DNA of 64,000 nucleotides from Epiperipatus broadwayi (GCA_028023455.1 JAQFVV010000072.1:5214214-5278213); one strand, 5' to 3'. Shown: positions 26,499 to 39,135, counted from the stretch's first letter. Numbers and translations are program-made. The notes: generated by a model from the letters alone, not told the origin.

Positions 26499-26582
26499 GA
26501 AAAACTCTCCATACAGTAGTAGTATGGAGAGGTTTGCCTGTTTTAACAGCTTGAGCAAGCATAAGAAATGGTGATCATGTGA
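26499..26582. repeat. Minimal hammerhead family A foldback (ends only)
   Basis: It holds AAAACTCTCCATACAGTAGT directly joined to its inverse (AGTATGGAGAGGTTTGCCTG) followed by the family tail GAGCAAGCATAAGAAATGG. The ribozyme-bearing interior has been lost, apparently by deletion at the hairpin stem. Confidence 0.8.
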
Positions 26583-27380
26583 AAAATTGGAGTAATAAAA
26601 TCATGGAATAAAAAAATAAAATGTACTAAAAAATTAAGTACGCATGCACAAGATGTTGATATATTAGTGAAGAGTAACAATATTCTTTACAAATGACCTA
26701 ACTCGTAAATTTAGGGTGAAATTAAAGATAATCAATTATATTTGTTAAATAAACGGAGTGAAGGATTGTGACTTTGAAGTTGAAACCAAATTTGAATAGT
26801 GATTCCAAATTATGAAATGTAATATAAAAAGTACATAATTGGCATGCACATATTTAAATATGTATGTGTGCCTAGAAGATGTTAGTTGTATGCACAGTTG
26901 TATAAAGAAATGTAATAACAATTACAATAGTTAATTTATAAGTACATGAGAATTTGAAACAAATCTGCTTCAATGAATAAGCTATGTGGAAGTAACCCAG
27001 CGTAATGACAATTAAATCCAGTAATTATGGGAATGTAAAGCAAATATGAACAAGACACTTAAAATGAAGAGCAATTCCTTTGGCAGAGAATGAAATAAAA
27101 CTTTATCATTATGTATTCTTAATAAATACTCCAAATCCAGTTTAAGATAAATAAATATTATTGAAATTAATGCATAGATGAAAATTGGGCACTATAAAAT
27201 GATTTTTCCATGTAAAGATCAATAACGGATATATTTAAGCTTTGCTTGAGCTGAAATGAAATTCATATATAAAGAATTAAAAACAAGACCAGAAGAGATA
27301 CAGTTTAGTACTTAGTTGTTAATGATGCGAGTTGCTATTGGAAACCCCAGTGTTTTTGAGGCATTGAATAATATATAACT

Positions 27381-27655
27381 TCACACGATCACCACTTCTT
27401 ATGCTTGTGTATAACTGTTTTAAAACAGACTCACTATACATATTGCCACACACAGCAAGCTAGAGTAATCTAGGTAGTGCTCTCAGATCCATGGCTCCTC
27501 GTGGACGAACGCCACAAGCCAGAAACTAGTCTGGGGGGGGGGTAATGGATGATTAGGCACTAGATGGGGATTTTATGCAGAAGCCTTCTGGCATCCATTG
27601 ATTACTCTAACTTGCTGTGTGTGGAAATGAGTATAGTGAGTTTTGCTTGTCTTAA
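27381..27655. repeat. Hammerhead repeat family A, inverted copy, ribozyme mutated
   Basis: Outer arms read CACGATCACCACTTCTTATG and GGCATCCATTGATTACTC. The plus-strand ribozyme (27502-27531) has TGGACGA in place of CTGACGA, a broken stem II (ACGCC/ACAA/GCC), an intact GAAA and stem III ACTAGT, and GTC. Core positions 3 and 4 are altered, so it should be inactive. A poly-G run (27533-27541) follows the cleavage site. Confidence 0.8.
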
Positions 27656-28284
27656 TATATAACTTGTCAGAAAATTAAATGATGAATAGAAGTTCACTGA
27701 TAAAATCAAGCCAACAGCGAAAACTATAGGTCATCATCATTTTCAATGACAGTTGTTTCATTTTGTACATAACTTACACATTACATGCTACTTGCAAACC
27801 CTAGTTGAGATGCTATCTCCTATATCATAGTGACTAAAGATGTCATATAGTCGGCCTATTTCTACTCTGCATAATGTGAGTTGATAGTTCTTCTAGCAAC
27901 AAAAGAGCAACAAATAAACCAAAATTAGGCAAAGTTATTGATAGAGAATTGATGGTGTGAAGAAAATTAAACCCATAAAGGATAACCATGCAAAAAGGAA
28001 AGTTACCGTATATCTCAAAATTAAATTATGCATGGTGAAAATAAAAAAGGTGGTAAAAAAGATATATCAAAAACATGACATTAAATAGTAAAATATTGAT
28101 GAAATCTCAATTTAAATTATACTTTATAAAGTCTTCAATAAATAACTAAAATATGTTTCATTGTGCTCATGCAGAAGTATGATAAAAGAAGAAATAGTTT
28201 GTAAACTCTTCATTATTGTTTTTCTGTCTTTATTAATTTTATATATTTTTTTTTATATAATTATATTTTGTAAATATAAAATAT

Positions 28285-29183
28285 TAAAACGGACAAAACT
28301 CTCCATAAAGTAATGCCACTCAGTGCAAGCCAAAGTAATCAATGGATGCAAGAAAGCTTATGCATAAAATCCCTATCTAATGCCTGCTCATCCAATATCC
28401 CCAGACTAGTTTCTAGTTGTGGCTTTCATCAGTGTGAAGTCTTGGATCTGGAAGCATTGCACCTAGATCTTAGGATCTAATGTAATCCTCCAGCAGCCAC
28501 CTTTTATCTCTACTTAACTACAAAACTATGAGTCTAAAATTGAAAACACAAGAAGATCATTAGCTTACATAGTCATTTATATCTGAACTAGTTCAGTACC
28601 CATACATTTTGGTGTCTTGGTTCTTTAATAACCATAGCCACTTCTATCCTATTAGGCAGGATTGGTATTAAAACAGCCACTTCTACCCTATTAGGCAGGA
28701 TTGGTATTAAAACACTAAACATCATATGATCACCATTTAATACCAATCCTGCCTAATAGGATATTGATGGCTATGGTTATTAAAGAACCAAAGACAGCAA
28801 AATTTATGGGTATTGAACTGAGATTCAGATCTATACAAGCTAATGAGCTTGGATTGAAAATATGATTGTGTTACCAAGTAAAGATAAAAGTGGCTGCTGG
28901 AGGATTGCATTAGATCCTAAGATCTAGGTGCAATGCTATTAGATCCAAGGCTTCTCACTGATGAAATCCACAAGCCAAAAATTAGACTGGAGATATTGGA
29001 TGAGTATGCACTAAATAGAATTTTATGCACAAATATTCTTACATCCATTAATTACCAAGGCTTGCACAGAGTGGCACTACTGTATGGAGAGTTTTGCCTG
29101 TTTTAATAACAGTTATGAGCAAGCATAAGAAGTGATGATTATGAGCAAGCATAAGAAATGATGATCATATGATGTTTAGTGGT
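28285..29183. repeat. Hammerhead repeat family A, long (about 900 bp) inverted dimer
   Basis: Two nearly full-length units lie tail-to-head inverted around about 28730. Paired landmarks are TCCAGCAGCCACCTTTTATC with its inverse, TATTAGGCAGGATTGG with CCAATCCTGCCTAATAGG, and CTCTCCATAAAGTAATGCC with the plus-strand end. The minus ribozyme (28404-28432) keeps CTGATGA, GAAA, ACTAGT and GTC, but stem II is weakened. The plus ribozyme (28958-28987) keeps CTGATGA but GAAA became AAAA. The left arm also has a 44-bp local duplication at about 28645-28715. Confidence 0.9.
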
Positions 29184-29255
29184 TTAAATATAAGATACTA
29201 AACAATTTAAATTAATAAAATATTTCATTAATTTACTGCATATAATTAATAATTT

Positions 29256-29763
29256 AAACAGGCTTTAACCTGTATTCAATGCGCTTTAAAATTCGTAATA
29301 ATCAAGCATATTTTGCCGAGAGAGGGACCTTCCAAACCATGACACAAGATAGTGACTTTTATAAAGAGTGGCCATCTTATCTTTACCTGAAATTTCAACT
29401 TATATAGGTGAATCTGAAGCATCTTGATTTGGAAGCATGAAGTAGTTGTTTTCTCCACTGTTTAAGTCCACTATTTCCTTTACAAATTAACTTACGTGAA
29501 ATCTTGCGATTTACAGCGAGTTAATGTTATGATCTTAATGTTGGAAATTCTATAAACAATTAAAGAGTAGTAAATAATTTATTGAGTGCACAGAAAGCAT
29601 ATGTAAATACTTTAAACAGGCTTTAACCTGTATTCAATGCACTTTAAAAGGTCCCTCTTTTGGCAAAATATGCTTGATTATTACGAATTTTAAAGCACAT
29701 TGAATACAGGTTAAGGCCTGTTTAAAGTATTTACATATGCTTCGTGTGCACTCAATAAATTAA
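29256..29763. repeat. Compound foldback element
   Basis: A hairpin of about 190 bp occupies 29574-29763 with near-perfect arms (outer ATTTATTGAGTGCAC, inner AACAGGCTTTAACCTG). A second copy of the arm's inner half occurs at 29256-29330, so 29256-29330 can also pair with 29645-29720. The 240 bp between carry no recognised gene. Family unknown; no ribozyme core is seen here. Confidence 0.85.
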
Positions 29764-31682
29764 TTACTACTCACCAATAATTAATAATTGATTTTTATGC
29801 CATATAAGCACATATCTTTGAACAAATTATTGTATTAAATAAAGTAGTAAATCTGGAAATATGTACAGATATGGATACTATATAAGGCTTAATTATATAT
29901 TTGTATACACAAATAACATGATTTTTGTTAAGTTTTTTAATCATTTTCTAATTTATTTTATAAACAAGTAATAGTTATCTCCATCTTTATTCCATTTTCA
30001 ATTCGTTTACATAATATATATTATATTTATATATGTGACTGTAAATCATCAGATGTACAAATGAGGACTACCAAATGCTCCAGATTGTGAAAGACCATGG
30101 GTGACTTAGTAGATGAGAACAATTATGTAGGAAGTAATAAGGATAGACAAATCAGGCATTTAACTGGGAGCAGCAGAATGTAGAAAAGCATATTTACTTT
30201 CAAAAACAAATATAGCTTTACTTCTCACTATATGTAAAATATATAATTGTTAATTAGAGAAGATATTAATTAGTATTAAAGTTTATCGGCTTAACGTTTT
30301 CGAGGATCCATGCCACATATTCATAGCCTTCATAAAATGTATAATAAAATATGCAAATACAAATATTCAAATAAGCTAGTATTACGTAGCCCATTTCTTC
30401 GAGATCTCGAAGCAAGTGTCCTTTAACTAATTTGCACTAATATTTTTTTAGGTGCAGTCCAGAAGAACAAGAACGAGTGGTTATTACAAGTGAAATACAA
30501 ACATTGCCTCAGTATTACTTCATTAACATTATATCAAATGATGTATATTGATAATGATGGGTGTTTCTAGTAATGATCCAATTATTAATCAGTATTGTTC
30601 TGGATGAATAACATTTTTATCTTTAGGTTTAAAGAGAAAGATGCCAGTATATCATCATTTTCCATCCAGTACATAACGGCATATCAACATATTGACAGAT
30701 TATGACTCACTCATTTTTTCATTTGATACAATACAGACAGCATTTATATGAAGAGAATTGAAACTAATTTTATTTAATGTTTTTAAAGAAGAAAATAAAA
30801 AAAATGAGGATGAAAATGTAAATTTTTTTATTTCCAACATAGAAATTCACTTCATTAATTTTTTGTTCATGGAGCTAAAACATGGACACTCATTTAAAAA
30901 AAACTTTGGTAACTTTAAAAATATGAGAATGAATTATGAACACTCATTGAAAATATTATAAATTAATTTAAAAACTTTCAATTCATTAACATAAAAGTCA
31001 TGTTTATGAACATTTTCTATGTTCATAAATGTTATTCCTGTCTTCATTAAATACTTTTAATATAAATTATAAATATTTGATGTCAATTTCAGTCTGCACT
31101 CTGATTGCATAAAATAAGAATTTATCCAAGATTCATAATAGTTAGACTAGAGTAGTATGGAGGATAAAGAAAGTTAAAAGAATAGAATAAGATCTAATGA
31201 AGACTGCAGTACAGTCGAAACTGTGATCAATAATAAGTTTTTTTGCTGAAAAGTGTAAGATTTTTGAAATTCAATATTATTATAGTTATAGGTGTTAAGA
31301 TAATTAATTAATATTTTAAATGAAATGATGTTACATTTAAACAAAATACTTAATACTAAAAAAGTTCAAAGCAATTTTTATTGTTTTTCATCCAGCCTAA
31401 AAGATACATTTTCTATAAAGTCTTTTTTTCCTTAATATTTTTAATTTTCTTTTCATGCAATGAAGCCTTCAGCATTCTATATTAAATGATATGAGAAGGT
31501 TTATAAGACGTAAGGTGATGGCTTGTTACCTTCAGGATATTTGAACTGGTTCCTTTGTCTTCAAGGCTTTTTACCTTTCCATAGTTAAGTCATTGATAAC
31601 ATCTGTTTGTTGCTATATCTCTAACAATAAAATACTTAATAAAAATGTTTACTAATTTATAGCATGAAAGAATATGGGTCCT
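29764..31682. other. AT-rich stretch without gene
   Basis: Only short, low-complexity lysine/asparagine/phenylalanine-rich frames are present (for example 30758-30961), as expected by chance at this base composition. I recognise no repeat family here. Confidence 0.55.
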
Positions 31683-32098
31683 GATTTAGTTTGTGCTCAT
31701 GGCCATTTTGAAATCTAAAAACCACCACTGACACATCCAACTGATAAATGACATAAATATTGAATAAAAGTACTTTAAATTCATATTTTAGAAATTATAA
31801 GCTAGGAAAAATAATATGCTTTATTTTATTAGGGATTTTTTTAAAAACTTATCTTCATAAAATTTTGAAATATGATGGTGCAAAGTGCCAGAATTTGCGA
31901 GGAGGAGGAAGGATGGTTTGGCCGATCGATCAAGTTGCAGAAGACTGATCAAACCAAGTTTATAATTTTCAAATACTAAAAGATTATACTATATGCTCAT
32001 ATGAAATAGAGTATATTTGTGTTATTTATCAGTTGGATATGTCAGCGGTGGTTTTGGCTGGTCTTTAGATTTCAAAATGGCCATGAGCACAAACTAAA
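31683..32098. mobile_element. MITE-like element with about 75-bp inverted repeats
   Basis: The left arm (from 31685, TTTAGTTTGTGCTCATGGCC) is repeated inverted at the right (GGCCATGAGCACAAACTAAA, ending 32098). Pairing continues inward through TTTTGAAATCTAAA and TGACACATCCAACTGATAAA. The interior of about 250 bp has no gene. Superfamily unknown. Confidence 0.85.
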
Positions 32099-32513
32099 TT
32101 GCCATCAGAATGTTTAATATATTTAGTGATCTTTTCAACTGTGATAAATGAATCCATTTTTGTCTTATAAGATCTTGAGCTATAGGCAAAAGTGAATTCA
32201 TTTTTGTTAGTTTATGTTATTTATATATAATACTTGGAAAGATCATTACTTTGAATATATTAAATATTAATCTGTCAATTCATAACAACTACTTACAAAG
32301 ATAATATTTTCTTTTAGACAACTATAGATATGATAATCAATCATTGGTAAAACTACTTTCCAATAGTCTTTCTACAAATTTTTACTTTTTTAATTCTATT
32401 GTTTTTCAAAATGTATTTTCAAATAGTTATTAACATCAAAAGCAGCCTTAATTATCTCATTTTCAATTATTAAATAAACATCTAGATTATCTTATTTTAC
32501 TATTTAGTATTTT

Positions 32514-32645
32514 GAAATACGTATATTGGTGATTATTTATCTTTTTGACATGTGTGTTTAGGTGTATCAGTGTTATGAGATAGTGTGGAGAATGGTGGGT
32601 CATGTGAAAGTCTGTGCTTATATATGCTATATATTACATATATTG
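32514..32645 (+). repeat. SINE family 1 fragment inserted into gag-like frame
   Basis: It matches the repeats at 58620 and 60236: AAATACGTATATTGG, GTGTATCAGTGTTATGAG, ATAGTGTGGAGA, GTGAAAGTCTGTGCT and TATATTACATATAT. It sits at the 3' end of the coiled-coil frame below, so the last roughly 40 codons of that frame on minus are repeat sequence rather than gag. Confidence 0.85.
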
Positions 32646-33792
32646 ATACAACTACTTCTTTAACAGAGGTCTCTGTCCCATCCATATAATACTTAGTATT
32701 TTTACCAATGAAATTATCATTATTCTCTTGAGCCTTTTGAATTTCTAACACTTTTAGCTGAAGATTTTCAATCATTGCCTCTAGTTTCTGTCCTTCTTTA
32801 AACTCATTTGACTCATTTGACCACTCTTGACCTTTATCCCTCACTTCCTTCAACTCTTTTTGCATCATTTCTAAATCTCCACTAAATTTAGCATTAGTCT
32901 TTTTTAATTCTTTATGTTCTACTTTAGACCTATTGATCGTTTCCTCCAAAATCTTTTTAATGCTACCCAATTCTGCTCTGCTATCTGTTACAGATTCACT
33001 CATGGATTTAATTTTATCGATAGATTCAGCAGATTGAGACTCTACTTCTTGAACTTTATAGTTCATTTCACTAACTATTTGTGCCAACTGACTCCTTGAG
33101 TCTCTCATTGCCACATCAAGCACCTTCAGTTTAGCTCTCCATTCTCCTCGTGGGTTATAAACTTATTTCCAATTTGCTTCGATCTGAACTTCTAAGTGCT
33201 TTTTTATAATCGGAGAAATTAGCTTTTTAATTTCTTCTAATTTGATATCGGATTCCCCTTTAGCTGCCTTACAACTATTCTCTAAGGATTTAAATTTTTG
33301 GTTAAATTCCTTTACTGTTTTTACTCTAGCAGCTTCTATTTTTTTTTTCACAAATTCCTGAACTTCAGCCATTTTATTCTCAAAACTATCTAACTTTTCA
33401 GACTGTTCATTTAATTTTTCAGTCATCTCCTTTTGAGAAATAGACTGTTCATGCAATTTTTCATTCATCTCCTTTTGAGAAATAGACTGTTCATTTAATT
33501 TTTCAGACTGTTCATTTAATTTTTCAGTCATCTCCTTTTGAGAAATAGACTGTTCATGCAATTTTTCAGTCATCTCCTTTTGAGAAATAGACTGTTCATG
33601 CAATTTTTCAGTCATCTCCTTTTGAGACTCTAACATCTCTTTTTGGGAAAGAGATTGTTCGTTTAATTTTTTAGACTGTTCATTCATTCCAATCTCTATG
33701 CGTTGAAGCATCAACATAAACCTTTGTTGGAAATCAAAATCAGGAACTGCTTGGGTTCCCTCAGGATAATTAAGTTCTTCAGAGTCACTCAT
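32646..33792 (-). pseudogene. Gag-like coiled-coil ORF of an LTR retrotransposon (interrupted)
   Basis: Two open frames, 33792-33163 (209 codons) and 33123-32533 (196 codons), are in the same register, separated by one in-frame TAA (33165-33163) and 13 sense codons. The first starts MSDSEELNYPEGTQ and contains a heptad-like 14-residue repeat (SQKEMTEKLHEQSI and variants, encoded by 42-bp DNA repeats at about 33410-33640). The second continues as coiled coil rich in E, K, S and Q. A SINE cuts it at about 32645, so any capsid, nucleocapsid or pol portion is missing. Its place downstream of the tRNA-Lys primer-binding array at 34347-34520, on the same strand, is why I call it gag-like; no capsid motif is visible. 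An unrelated host coiled-coil gene is the alternative. Confidence 0.6.
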
Positions 33793-34346
33793 TTTGAGTA
33801 TTTTAGAACAACTATTTCAATATTTTGTGAAACCAAGCTTTTACTTTCCTAATATATGTGTTTTAATAACAGTAATCAATGAAAATCTTGTTCAAGCCGA
33901 CCAACCACTAAATCCTCACCACCAATAACTTATCCCAGATGGTATATATCACATTCACACTAAAATAATCTGAACCCCCACTTTAAATATTTGCAATATT
34001 ACAACAACTACTTTATAAACCCTTGATAATTTCAACTTCTCCCAATTCAATCATAAATATTGGTATATCTTGGAATACGATTGCTATTGTCATCAGAAAT
34101 CTATATAAGTAATTTGGAGAAATATGTAGCAATAAAACATACAATATTTTATCACCATGATAGAGCATTTGTCACATGATAATATTCTTGTAATATGGGA
34201 AATTAAAATTTTAATCAACAATCATTAATTAATGCAGTTCACACACTACCATTTTGTACTCTGTAACAATCAATTAATCAAGTCGCCTGTTGATAAAGTG
34301 CTAAAACTGTAATTGCACACTTATAATGACTATATAATCTCAATAT

Positions 34347-34520
34347 ATCGGGCCGATCACATTGTGGCGCAAAATTGTAAGCGCCAGCTTATCGAGCCGA
34401 CCACGTTGCGCGCCAAAATTGTAAGCGCCAGCTTATCGAGCCGACCACGTTGGGCGCCAAAATTGTAACCTGTAAATTGCTTGAGATTACGCCGAAGAAC
34501 GTTGTGGCACCAAAAATTGC
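34347..34520 (-). repeat. 44-bp tandem array containing tRNA-Lys primer-binding sites
   Basis: Units start at 34347, 34391 and 34435 (period 44 bp), with a diverged fourth near 34488. On minus, the third unit reads ACAATTTTGGCGCCCAACGTGG: the 15 bases TGGCGCCCAACGTGG (34445-34459 on minus) are exactly complementary to the 3' end of animal tRNA-Lys(CUU), including CCA. This is a classic LTR-retroelement primer-binding site preceded by TTACA, a typical LTR end. The other units hold mutated versions (for example GGCGCGCAACGTGG). The gag-like frame lies about 560 bp downstream on the same strand. Confidence 0.8.
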
Positions 34521-34599
34521 AAGCGTTCGATTGTGTGGTCCTAATTACGTAACGTAAGTGCACTAAGAATTGTAACCTTGATCAGTGATCAATTCCCAC

Positions 34600-37500
34600 T
34601 CTATTATTGCCAGCTATTAAGAGCTGTAACCAAAAGCATATCATGCTATCTATTTTATGCACCAAAGACCACAATCAACATCTGGAGCAACTTACCACAG
34701 ATCAAACCAATGATCTAACATAAACTTTTATGAGTTAATTTGATCGCAGCCAGGGTGTACCACGAAGACCTATCATAGTATTATGATATAACACATTAAA
34801 CAAATTATCAGTGCAATGTTATTACTTTTAAACCTTAATTTGCGATTTTTATGGTATGCGACCCGATGGCCGACCATGTACAAGATGGCATAATTTGTGG
34901 AAATACATAAGATTATGAAATTTTAAACCATCTATATGATTTTTAATGTAGATGCTAGTCCAGGTAAAGCTTTGCAATAAATAAACATAAATATTTGGGT
35001 TCATTTTATAGTTTACTATGTTATTGAGACTCTTATTATTGACAAATGATAATTTAAAAACGTTAAGTAAATACATTCAATCATGTTATTATTTGGGAAA
35101 TCTGTTTACAAGTTTAATAATTAATTTGTATTTATAATGAAATCAACTACGCAAAGCCACAATGATGGAAAAGGTAAATGGGATTTTATTATACCTTACT
35201 CATCATAAACTACCAAAGACGAAAAGCATCCAAATGTTTTCTCAAAAAATATTTATAAACTATTATATCATATTGACGATAATATGTACTTCAATGTATG
35301 CTCTATAATGTATACTCTATCCAAAGTTTATGATTTCTGATTTTAAGAATGACACATAGCAACGGCACAATAAGTTTAATTATAAATCAACTTTTATTTA
35401 CAAATTTATTAATAACAAGTAATTAATTCCATTAATATAATAAAAAAATAAATAAACAAATAAATAATAATTCCATTGACTTTCTTCAATAACTTCTCTT
35501 AGGTACAGTTTTTAAAATCTAATCATACCTTATTTCAATCTAATATAATGAATATTGATGAGATTATATGATATTCAGCATCAACTTATGAAATATTTAA
35601 CATCATTTCCAGATTCAATAAACCCTAATGTACACCTATAATAATATAATAAATGATATTATGTCTGTATGATTTAGCTATAATGCGCTCATTAAATAAA
35701 GTGACAATTTAAACTTACGTTCCGGTAAATAATAACCAACCAACAGTTAATTATTATGAAGTACTTGAATAGAATGTCCTGCTACCATTTAATAATCTAA
35801 CCGATAAATTATGCTTACAAATTAAGAAGATGATTTAGCAGATTAACTAAAATACTTTGCCCAACTTATATCTGTGAAGCAAAACATATTCCCGTGGATG
35901 TATGCATCTACACGTAGGAATTAAATAATACTAAACGTTTTGTGTATTTAAACACCATCATAAAGTAATACGTATAATCACACAATTCCACGGATTAACC
36001 ACCAGTGCAGGAATGTGTGTAAAATACAAAAATAGCAATTAAAATAATCTGCGGATTAACCACCAGCACAGATTAAAGCCCTTTCACATTATAAAATAAC
36101 ATTACCATTTACTTCACATTAAAGCGCAAAATCATCCTCCTCAGTTATTCTGACTATTTAGAATACACTAACACTTTAGCAAATGTGGGTTCTTGCATAA
36201 TAAAATGTTACACTAATCAGGACAACTAATGTACTACTTATCTTGCTTAAAATAAACATGTGTAATATAATATAAGTAATATTGGCATAGGAATATAAAT
36301 CTGGAAAGACTAACAAAATACCCCACAAAGATTGATACATTTCACGAATTCATTTAATACCTTTCAAGCTGTTTCGCACGCGTGATTCTCTTGAATAAAT
36401 ATTTTATTCAACCCCTATTAATTTAAACTTAAAATATAACTTATGAACTTCATATGCAAGTTCATGTAACGATAAAATTAAATTAATGTATTATTCATCA
36501 AATATAAAATTTAACAAGTGTGTGTGTGATATAAATTAAATGTAAAGTATTTTACAGTTCAATACATGAATTATAACAGGTGTATGTCACAACTCGGGTT
36601 GTATAACATTTTATAACTCCAAATATGCTCCGTGGGATCCATGTACGATGTGTCGAACAATAAATCTATGAAACAATAATTATAACTATAATTCAATTCC
36701 ATACATGCAATTTTATCCATTGTATTGGTTATTATAATCACTATTAGATTAACAATTTTACGTGGCTCCTAAGAAATGAAACAACAATATGAAACGCAGA
36801 ATTTAAATGAAAATGTTTTTCCATTAAGTTATTAATCTTTACATTTCTTTATCAAAATGTTCCAATTTTATTACATCCAGGCGAATATTTATCCATCCAC
36901 GTTTAAATATAGGAATATTAATTATAGCACTTAAGTCAATCATTCCCAATTGACGATAAAATTAGAAATAGCTTTGATTAATTATTTGAAGATTATTTAT
37001 TATCCAAATGTTAAATAAATTAATTAGCAAATATTACTGGCATTGTAAAGTTAAATGTCAATCAATATTATATTTTATTAGAATTAAAAAATGGAAATAT
37101 TAAAATATGTTGATAACTTTAACATTTTACTTTAACTTAAATTTCTTTTTCTTTAAAAAACAAATTTTCATATTCATAACTTCTGTAATTAAAATACTTT
37201 TTAATGTTTCCAAATTGTAAAACAATAAACATTTTAAAACATACCAATTCTTGCAATTTTCTTTTAAACTGGAAAGCTCCGACATTTTAAAATGTAATAT
37301 TGGAATTATTACTGGTGATCCAATTCACTTAGCCAGCCGACTTGAACAGACTTTTATTTTTAGCAAGGCATCTTCTAATTAAATACCACTATGTTATTTA
37401 CGTTTCTAGCAAACTTTGTGGTAGTCCGATTACTTTTTTTTTTACTTTAAAATAAGCTTGGCAAATTTACACTACTTGCCTTTACCATTCTTTTTTCATT

Positions 37501-37930
37501 TTTCCTCCAAAAGCAAACTATCAGACAATCTTCCCTTAAATTCACGCTCTTTTCTTTTATTACATTGAGACGCCTACGCAATTACTGTATTTATTTTTAA
37601 TATTTAATTTTAATTGAACAAATGGTTTTTTGTTAAATTGAATAAAATAATAATTTTAAGATCATTTTTAGACAAATAAAACAAAATATTGTTTTTAATA
37701 ATATTTTACCAAATTTTAATGTGTTGTTAAATTTTTAAAAGTTAAGCATTTTGATATGCGTTAGCATATGGAAAGAAGCAAATTTAAATTTATTAAAATA
37801 ATATAAGAGAGTAGTCTGTTCAAATGCAGCTCAAGCCGATCAAATCACCAAAGGAAGAAAGAGAAATTTTTTATACTAGTTACATCAAATAATATATTTT
37901 ATACTAAAATATATGGTTACAATATATATA
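34600..37930. other. AT-rich stretch, possibly including LTR sequence, no gene found
   Basis: An LTR for the element at 32.6-34.5 kb would be expected to begin at about 34464 or 34572 (both read TGTAACC on plus) and extend rightward, but I cannot find its other end or a second copy. The remainder has no convincing frame. C exceeds G on plus for much of 34.7-37.6 kb. Confidence 0.4.
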
Positions 37931-38275
37931 TGATCACTAGATGGAGCTTTACCAATAGTTCCTAATAAGCTTTTGTTTACATAAATGCAGAGAGAGATAG
38001 AATTCAAAATCTCTATCATTGTCATCCACCTCCAGACCAACTGGTTTCAAGCTTATTGGCTCACGTCAGTGAAGGCTTGGGAGACTAGAAACTAGATTTA
38101 AATACCAACTCTAGTTTCTAGTCTCCCAAGCCTTCACTGACATGAGCCAATAAGCTTGAAACCAGCTGGTCTGGAGGTGGGTGACAACGATAGAGATTTT
38201 GAATTCTATCTCTCTCGACATTTATGTAAACAAAAGCTTGTTAGGAGCTATTGGTAAAGCTCCATCTAGTGATCA
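37931..38275. repeat. Hammerhead-like repeat family C, perfect foldback
   Basis: The arms start TGATCACTAGATGGAGC and end with the inverse. They are almost identical through TTTGTTTACATAAATG and ATAGAATTCAAAATCTC, with the centre at about 38106. Both arms hold a degenerate hammerhead: plus 38137-38171 and minus 38035-38069. The core reads CTGACATGA or CTGACGTGA (two extra bases versus CTGANGA), then AGC-loop-GCT, GAAA, stem III ACCAGCTGGT (or ACCAGTTGGT) and GTC. Stem I, TGGAGG with CCTTCA, pairs fully, and then TGGGTGAC pairs with GTCTCCCA with one mismatch. Confidence 0.85.
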
Positions 38276-38329
38276 TAAAATGCAAGCTTGAAGCAAGTTA
38301 CAAAATTTATAACTTGTTTTGATTATATA

Positions 38330-38465
38330 TATATGTAGGAAATTGATCTTCAGACATTTGCTATTGGATTGGTATTAAATTTACATGCTCTTATTGACAG
38401 GTGAGAACACATAAATGTAATATCAATCTAATAGTGCATGTATGAAAATAAATTTCCTTCCACGT
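38330..38465. repeat. Small hairpin repeat
   Basis: GCTATTGGATTGGTATTAAA (left) and its diverged inverse (AATGTAATATCAATCTAATAG) flank a short loop, and outer AGGAAATTGATCTTC pairs with AATAAATTTCCTTCC. A probable old MITE of 130 bp. Confidence 0.55.
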
Positions 38466-39135
38466 GCTTAAACAATATAATTATATTACTCAATTTTTAC
38501 CCAAGCTCTAATTCTATTTTGGGACTCATGCACCCAAAGTTGCATTTTTTTCAAAAACGAAAAAAAAGTTCCAATTTCCATTTTTATTTATTTAAATTAT
38601 ATTAATATATCAACAACTTAACCAAACCATGTTTGGATTTTCTACTTAATGGTATCTGTCATGGGTGTCATTATTTTATCAGCAGCCAATTGATAAATAC
38701 GTTGTAAATTAATAACATGTTTTTTTCCAGCAGTACAAATCCTCATTTTTATATTTCAAATGTAATTGGTAATTATAATAATTCATAATTTTTGGCATCA
38801 ATATTTTAGAAACTATCTCTAGAAACGAAAATTATTTTAGCAACCAATTCTGCTAAACCATTGTAAATCTTCACCAGTGTGTCACAAGAAATGTAAATTA
38901 AAATAACTTTCCAAATGACAGATGCAAATGTTTTCAAGTTCGTGTATTGTTGCTTCTTATTAGCGTGTAAATTATCTTTCACATATTCATTTTCATCATA
39001 AATCTTGTTTATTTGCATGAAGTAATTTTTTCCCATGCCCATATTGTAACAGACATGGGTCAGATTAACCCAATATTTCACAAATAAACAAAAAAACTGT
39101 TCACCCTATTTTAATGTGGAAAGTAAATGAGAAGT

